Shown here in pieces: positions 59,610 to 64,000 of a stretch of 64,000 nt of DNA. The stretch is taken from contig JQAY01000002.1 of NCBI GenBank assembly GCA_001436895.1, positions 17,449 through 81,448 on the forward strand. Direction: 5' to 3'. The notes below the pieces were generated by a model that was not told the origin of the DNA, made no database searches, and worked only from the letters and a program-made list of their open reading frames with translations. How positions within the stretch are numbered: the first letter of the stretch is position 1; every line of letters begins with the position of its first letter. This DNA is from Weissella confusa (lineage in GTDB: Bacteria > Bacillota > Bacilli > Lactobacillales > Lactobacillaceae). The translations under genes were made by a program, and so were the position numbers.

Positions 59610-59710
59610 TTATTATTCTCTTCCTAAAGTCCCAACTAACATTTACAAAACTAAGTTCTATGATACCGTTATATGCCAGTGTGTTTCAAGTGAAGACAGC
59701 TATGTGTAAA

Positions 59711-59742
59711 GAAAAACGTACACAGTTATTAACTGTGTACGT
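59711..59742 (-). terminator. Terminator of the iron alcohol dehydrogenase gene
   Basis: Perfect 12-bp stem ACGTACACAGTT/AACTGTGTACGT with TTTTTC on the minus strand. Confidence 0.8.
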
Positions 59743-59760
59743 CATAATTTTATATTTAGA

Positions 59761-60939
59761 TTAATCAACCACTGGGGCCGTCATTGAAGCACGCAAAACG
59801 GCTTCAACATCAGCAGGTTGCATTGGTGCGTAAACACCTTGCGTCAAACCACCGTGCTCAACTGCTGCTGCAGCCATCACGTCAAGCTTTGACTCATCGA
59901 TGCCAACTTCAGGCAACGTCATTGGAATATCCATTGATTGGTACCAAGCGATGGTCTTGCGGATGGCATCCTTGGCAACAGCCATGTCATCATCCCCTTG
60001 CAAGCCCCAAACGTTACGACCGTATTGAGCAAACTTAGGCGCCGTCTTCTCGTCCAATGCGTATTCCATCCAACGTGGCGTCAAGATAGCCAAACCAACA
60101 CCGTGTGTGATGTCGTAGAAGGCTGACAATTCGTGCTCAATTGGGTGAACAGTCCAACCAACTGGCTTTCCGGCGTTTTCCAAACCGTTCAAAGCCAATG
60201 ATGATGCCCACATCAATTCGGCACGTGACTCGTAGTTATCAGGCTCGTTGAACGCAATCGGTCCGTGCTTGATAACAACCTTCATCAAGGCTTCAGCCAA
60301 GAAGTCTTGCAAGTCAACGTTAGCTGTACGGGCAAAGTATTGCTCAAACAAGTGGCTCAAGATGTCTGATGAACCAGCAGCCGTTTGCCACTTTGATACA
60401 GTTTGCGTCTCTGCTGGGTCCAAGAATGATACTTGTGGTATCAAGTTCATGCCCGTCGTACCCAACTTTTCGTTCGTCTCCATGTTTGAGATAACAGCGT
60501 TACGGTTCATTTCTGTTCCCGTTGCTGACAACGTCAAAATGTCGACCAATGGCAAGGCCATGTCAATCAATGATGGGTTCTTAACAAGATCCCAAGCATC
60601 CCCATCGTAAGGAACACTAGCTGCGATAACCTTAGAAGCGTCCACAACTGATCCACCACCAACAGCCAAGATAACATCAATCTTGTTGTCGCGGGCCAAC
60701 TTAACACCTTCACGTACTGAATCAATACGTGGGTTTGGCTCAACGCCAGCCAATTCAGTCACTTCAAAGTCACTCAATTGGTTCATAACACGCTCGTACA
60801 AACCTGAACGCTTGATTGATCCACCCCCGTAGACAACCAAAACGCGCTTACCAAACTTTGCAAGTGCCTCTGGCAATTCGCTCAAACGGTCGCGACCGAA
60901 ACGAATGTCAGTTGGCACGAAGAAACGGAAGTTCTCCAT
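59761..60939 (-). CDS. Iron-containing alcohol dehydrogenase (BdhA/YqhD type)
   Basis: 392 residues. Cofactor and metal motifs in order: VVYGGGSIKRSG, AVGGGSVVDASKVIA, LSATGTEMNRNAVI, SDILSHLFEQYF and HGVGLAILTPRWMEY with the metal His residues. The family is usually NADPH-dependent and reduces aldehydes to alcohols; YqhD/BdhA members act on butanal and similar substrates. Separate from AdhE and possibly a detoxifying reductase. Monocistronic. Confidence 0.9.
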   Translation of the reverse strand: MENFRFFVPTDIRFGRDRLSELPEALAKFGKRVLVVYGGGSIKRSGLYERVMNQLSDFEVTELAGVEPNPRIDSVREGVKLARDNKIDVILAVGGGSVVDASKVIAASVPYDGDAWDLVKNPSLIDMALPLVDILTLSATGTEMNRNAVISNMETNEKLGTTGMNLIPQVSFLDPAETQTVSKWQTAAGSSDILSHLFEQYFARTANVDLQDFLAEALMKVVIKHGPIAFNEPDNYESRAELMWASSLALNGLENAGKPVGWTVHPIEHELSAFYDITHGVGLAILTPRWMEYALDEKTAPKFAQYGRNVWGLQGDDDMAVAKDAIRKTIAWYQSMDIPMTLPEVGIDESKLDVMAAAAVEHGGLTQGVYAPMQPADVEAVLRASMTAPVVD

Positions 60940-60992
60940 GAATACTCACCTCTAATTTAGAATATGTGATTAGTATAACAAAGCAACCAACC

Positions 60993-61466
60993 TTAGTCAC
61001 CAATTTTTAATTCACCAGTGAGGCGGATTGGCGCACCACATTTTCCGCAGGCATAGCGTAATTCATTAAGTCGCCGTTGTCGATAAATTTCATGGCCATT
61101 CTTACAAGTATAAATCCAATAATGCTTCGGTTGTTTGCGCACCTTGGCCTTGGATGTCGCCGGCGCATAACGTAAACCGGCAATGCGTTGTAATTCAGTT
61201 TGGAAATATCGGTCTTTGTGTTGGTATGGCAAACCTTGAATGTGATTGTGGTAGTGCACCAATTCATGCTTAATGACCCCAATCAAGTTCTGCTCATCAA
61301 ACTCTTCAATCATTAAGGGATTGATTTCCAAATTATGTGTTTGCAACACATAGCGACCGCCCGTCGTGCGCAAGCGACGGTTGAACGTCGCCTTGTGGAC
61401 AAAAGGTCGTCCAAAATCAGCTAGCGATACCTGTTCGACCAATGCTTGTAGTTCTGAATCGGTCAT
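60993..61466 (-). CDS. SprT-family metalloprotease-like protein
   Basis: 157 residues. Zinc motif VIKHELVHYHNH (about residue 65), followed by a C-terminal zinc ribbon built from CKNGH and CGKCG, the layout of SprT/Spartan-like proteins. Bacterial SprT proteins are poorly characterised; the eukaryotic relative removes DNA-protein crosslinks. Overlaps the upstream gene by 4 nt. Confidence 0.85.
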   Translation of the reverse strand: MTDSELQALVEQVSLADFGRPFVHKATFNRRLRTTGGRYVLQTHNLEINPLMIEEFDEQNLIGVIKHELVHYHNHIQGLPYQHKDRYFQTELQRIAGLRYAPATSKAKVRKQPKHYWIYTCKNGHEIYRQRRLNELRYACGKCGAPIRLTGELKIGD

Positions 61467-62344
61467 CGCCAGCGATCTCCTCGATAATTTTTTGGTACCT
61501 TCGTCGGCAACTTCAAAGCTTGCCGACGCTTGGTGTGCTTCGTTGTATATTGGCCCAGCGTATCCGCACTCGCTTCCGTCAACAATTCATCTGATTGCCA
61601 AACGCTTGCCTCACCGTAACTTTGCGCGAATTGTGTCTCGTAATAACGGGCAAAGTAATTCATCAAGGCGATACCTGTATCACTGACGACCACTTGTGTC
61701 TGACGCACAGCCAGCAAACCACTCTTCAACAGCATTTGTGCGACGGCAACGTGCTCATCAGACAAACCAGCGTGATGCTCACCTTCACTAACCAGCCAGT
61801 GCTTACCACGTTTTTCAAGTTGTTGCTTTAGCCCCGGTTGTGACCACCAACGGAGCCACGTATACATTTGGAACGTGAACGGTTGGAAGGCTTCACCGGC
61901 GACAATTTTACGCACCCAATCGCCCACTTCAGAGGCTTGTTCCAAAAATTGCGTTTGAAGCACGGGCATCTTTTGCCAATTACCACCTAAACGTTGTGCG
62001 ACGCGCAACACTTGAAAAGCTGGCTTCTCGTGCGCCACAAAACTCACGTATACACTGGCTGAATGACGCGCTGATTGCACGCTCACCAAATCAACATCCG
62101 GTTCCGTCACGCGGGCAGCGTTTTGCTGAATGAATTGTTGCCAGATGCGACGGCTCGCGACTTCTTCGTGGTCAAGGAAACCAATTGTCACCTTCTGATC
62201 CGCCTTTGGGTGCTGATATGGCTGGTAGATATCTGCACGTGTATCCGTCACCGCAACGCGAATTGCGAATCCGGCATCTTGATTACGGCCGAGTTTCACG
62301 CGCGGTGGCCGTATTTTTTTATAACTTGCGACTTTTCTAGCCAT
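61463..62344 (-). CDS. Hypothetical protein, 293 residues
   Basis: Soluble, basic, aromatic-rich (FTFQMYTWLRWWSQPG, MNYFARYYETQF), ending lysine/arginine-rich. No membrane segment and no recognised motif. It lies between an EndoIII-like gene (10 bp upstream) and SprT (4-nt overlap downstream), so all three are probably one operon; a role in DNA handling is suggested only by those neighbours. AGGAGGG precedes the ATG. Confidence 0.65.
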   Translation of the reverse strand: MARKVASYKKIRPPRVKLGRNQDAGFAIRVAVTDTRADIYQPYQHPKADQKVTIGFLDHEEVASRRIWQQFIQQNAARVTEPDVDLVSVQSARHSASVYVSFVAHEKPAFQVLRVAQRLGGNWQKMPVLQTQFLEQASEVGDWVRKIVAGEAFQPFTFQMYTWLRWWSQPGLKQQLEKRGKHWLVSEGEHHAGLSDEHVAVAQMLLKSGLLAVRQTQVVVSDTGIALMNYFARYYETQFAQSYGEASVWQSDELLTEASADTLGQYTTKHTKRRQALKLPTKVPKNYRGDRWR

Positions 62345-62353
62345 AGCACCCTC

Positions 62354-63016
62354 CTAAAATTGTTCTAATAGTTTGTCAGATAGATTGGCATCTTTGAGCC
62401 AGCTTGTCAAAAATTGCTCGCGATTGCGCAAATACAACTTACCAAACTCATCGATTAAGGCGTGGAATTCACGGGCTTCATCCGGTGTGAAGTCAGAATT
62501 CATCATCACAACCTTTTGGACCTTTTCATAGGTCAGCTTTTCTGGGCCACCCAAGAAGTTCATCAAACGGCGTGAATAGGAATCCGCGATAAATTGTGCC
62601 CGGCCAAAAATATAAACCAGCCAAACGTCGGCGGTCTCATTACCAATACCCGACACCGCGCGGATACGCTTACGCAACGTTGGTGTATCGAGCTTTTGCA
62701 GTTCCGTTAGGTCAAAATCATATTCCGCGAAGAACTGCAACGAGGCCCGCAAGTACTTTGCCTTGCTGCGATACAAGCCAGCCTCAAAAATCAACTGTTC
62801 CAACTCTTCCTGAGACATGGCCATCAAAGTCGCTGGATCGAAATTCGTTTCGCGCCCAACCTTTTCAATAACTGGATCAACTGTCTTTGCAGAAGCATTT
62901 TGAATTAAAATGCTCCCAACAATTGTTTCCATCCAGCGTTCAGCCGGCCACCAACGTTGTGGTCCCATTTGATTATAAAGTTGTTGATACAACCCACGAA
63001 TATCCAGCGTCTTCAT
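62354..63016 (-). CDS. Endonuclease III-like DNA glycosylase (HhH-GPD, no Fe-S cluster)
   Basis: 220 residues. Helix-hairpin-helix RAVSGIGNETADVW and the catalytic Asp in FIADSYSRRLMN are clear, but the four-Cys loop of Nth that holds the Fe-S cluster is absent. N-terminal RWWPAERWMETIVGSILIQNA resembles the alkyl-purine/MIG-like subgroup. It probably removes damaged bases. First gene of the operon with the 293-residue protein and SprT. Confidence 0.87.
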   Translation of the reverse strand: MKTLDIRGLYQQLYNQMGPQRWWPAERWMETIVGSILIQNASAKTVDPVIEKVGRETNFDPATLMAMSQEELEQLIFEAGLYRSKAKYLRASLQFFAEYDFDLTELQKLDTPTLRKRIRAVSGIGNETADVWLVYIFGRAQFIADSYSRRLMNFLGGPEKLTYEKVQKVVMMNSDFTPDEAREFHALIDEFGKLYLRNREQFLTSWLKDANLSDKLLEQF

Positions 63017-63042
63017 CTCTCAAATCTCACTTTTCCAATAAT

Positions 63043-63074
63043 AAAAGGCTAGAGTTTATACCCTAACCTTTTTA
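63043..63074 (-). terminator. Terminator of the DUF975 gene
   Basis: AAAAGGTTAGGG/CTCTAGCCTTTT stem with G.U pairs and T-rich flank on the minus strand. Confidence 0.65.
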
Positions 63075-63085
63075 CTTACTATCTA

Positions 63086-63832
63086 TTATAGTTCATCATC
63101 TTCATCTGATGTTGATGCGGTGTACGTTGCGCGGGCACCGTAACGACGTTCACGCGTTAATTCAATGTAGAATTCCGCCATCGTTGCGTTGTAGTATGGT
63201 ACAACATAAATTGCTGCTAAACCAAACGTCAACGCCACCAAAATCCACCAACCGATAAAGCTCAATTGTAGCCAGAACAAGCGTAACTTGTAGCCTGCCA
63301 TCAGCTCTTGTGAGCGAAGCAAGTATTCAGACAAGTTCGTGATTTCAACACCTTGCTTGTGGTCTTCTGCGTAAATCAATGGTGCTTGTGAGTAACCGAA
63401 TGACTTAACGATTCCCGGGATAATCAAAACCAATGTCCACAAGAATGTAAATAGGAAACGTAGTCCTAGTAGCACTACGACGTCAACGATTGTGCTACGT
63501 CCCCAGAACTTTAGTCCATCAGCAAATGGTTGCTCAGGCACTTCCTTGTTGCGACCCCATTCAACGAATGCCCACATAGCGCCCAACCCAAAGACACCAA
63601 AAGCAATTTCACCAACCATGTTAGTCGTGAATAGGCGGAACAAAAATTGTAGTGACTCACCGAACGTCATCGTCGTTTGTGCGAACGATACCACCGGTGC
63701 TTGGTTCCCATCCCATACTGATGATAGAATCTGCCAAATGATTAAGAACATTGACAATTTAATTGAAACATTAAAGGCTGGCCCTTTTACCCGATTACGA
63801 GCGCGCGCCTTCAGATCATAATTAGTTAGCAT
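63086..63832 (-). CDS. DUF975 family membrane protein
   Basis: 248 residues. Starts MLTNYDLKARARNRVKGPAF, the usual pattern of DUF975 proteins (an amphipathic helix with a basic run), followed by about five hydrophobic segments. The family is widespread in lactic acid bacteria without an assigned function. C-terminus acidic (SDEDDEL). Same strand as the operon it precedes, ending with its own terminator. Confidence 0.82.
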   Translation of the reverse strand: MLTNYDLKARARNRVKGPAFNVSIKLSMFLIIWQILSSVWDGNQAPVVSFAQTTMTFGESLQFLFRLFTTNMVGEIAFGVFGLGAMWAFVEWGRNKEVPEQPFADGLKFWGRSTIVDVVVLLGLRFLFTFLWTLVLIIPGIVKSFGYSQAPLIYAEDHKQGVEITNLSEYLLRSQELMAGYKLRLFWLQLSFIGWWILVALTFGLAAIYVVPYYNATMAEFYIELTRERRYGARATYTASTSDEDDEL

Positions 63833-63908
63833 AACCCTTTTTCCTCATAAATAATCGTTTTAATACCTTATAGTGTACCATATTCCGGTATACCGCTTCT
63901 CAGCGTAA

Positions 63909-63941
63909 CAAAAAAGGCAGCAAGCAAACGCTCACCGCCTT
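63909..63941 (-). terminator. Terminator of tRNA-Gln
   Basis: AAGGCGGTGAGC/GCTTGCTGCCTT stem with G.U pairs followed by TTTTTTGTT on the minus strand. Confidence 0.6.
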
Positions 63942-63947
63942 CATTAG

Positions 63948-64000
63948 CTGGGATAGCTGGATTCGAACCAGCGATACACGGTACCAAAAACCGATGCCTT
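63948..64000 (-). tRNA. tRNA-Gln (TTG), 5' part cut off by the window end
   Basis: 3' portion of a tRNA: T arm GCTGG-TTCGAAT-CCAGC, acceptor TATCCCA plus discriminator G, and an anticodon arm whose loop TTTTGGT carries TTG. The D arm and 5' acceptor strand lie beyond 64000. Confidence 0.85.

Noticed and set aside
59582..59764. 60-residue plus-strand ORF after the alcohol dehydrogenase gene
   Set aside because: Covers the promoter region of the acyltransferase gene and a terminator; no ribosome site.

Overview
The window looks like a low-to-mid G+C Gram-positive lactic acid bacterium that ferments heterofermentatively. It carries a phosphoketolase (27377-29836) and a bifunctional acetaldehyde/alcohol dehydrogenase AdhE (8612-11308). 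It also has sortase-anchored pilins, an AdcR-type zinc regulon and CcpA-like cre sites. Gene content and protein style fit Weissella or a close relative in the Leuconostoc group; that placement is inferred from the sequence alone. Almost every gene is on the minus strand. The exceptions are exoA (5854-6684) and a tRNA-Glu array (3540-4126).

Layout. 1-3333: end of an ABC exporter, a YdcF-type envelope protein, hflX and a histidine phosphatase. 3476-4167: one promoter, six identical tRNA-Glu(CTC) genes in 103-bp steps and a terminator. 4230-8199: a two-gene ABC transporter, exoA, a secreted MucBP-type protein and a 49-residue protein. 8274-8535: structured element A. 8612-14253: adhE with a long leader (Rex-like box, cre-like site, UNCG-capped hairpin), a DUF697-like protein and pepO. 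14408-26008: a pilus locus with class C sortase, three paralogous large pilins separated by terminators, and two membrane proteins. 26119-30779: pyruvyl transferase, phosphoketolase and a GntR regulator. 30863-36580: an A+T-richer five-gene island (see below). 36757-50596: transporters, hydrolases, a GNAT fusion, amino-acid and sugar uptake, and small proteins. 50826-54587: a MATE exporter and an ABC-F protein flanking structured elements B and C. 54707-57602: the adc zinc-uptake operon with two abutting AdcR boxes. 57720-64000: an OatA-like acyltransferase, an alcohol dehydrogenase, SprT, an EndoIII-like protein, DUF975 and the 3' part of tRNA-Gln(TTG).

Two observations stand out. First, three intergenic elements of 262-285 nt (A at 8274-8535, B at 52326-52610 on the minus strand, C at 52647-52911) share head and tail sequences and one fold, although their stem sequences differ. 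G.U wobbles in the long P1 stem are consistent only with the strand that the head and tail motifs predict. I do not recognise the family; it looks like an undescribed structured RNA or a structured mobile element.

Second, the island at 30863-36580 encodes a membrane-anchored 864-residue coiled-coil protein with a YwqK-like tail, a TerB-like protein, a basic helical protein, and an HNH/endonuclease VII-like protein split in two. The split coincides with a perfect 7-bp tandem duplication (31966-31979); removing one copy restores a single ORF of about 602 residues. This is a candidate defence or conflict system, possibly in a switched-off state.
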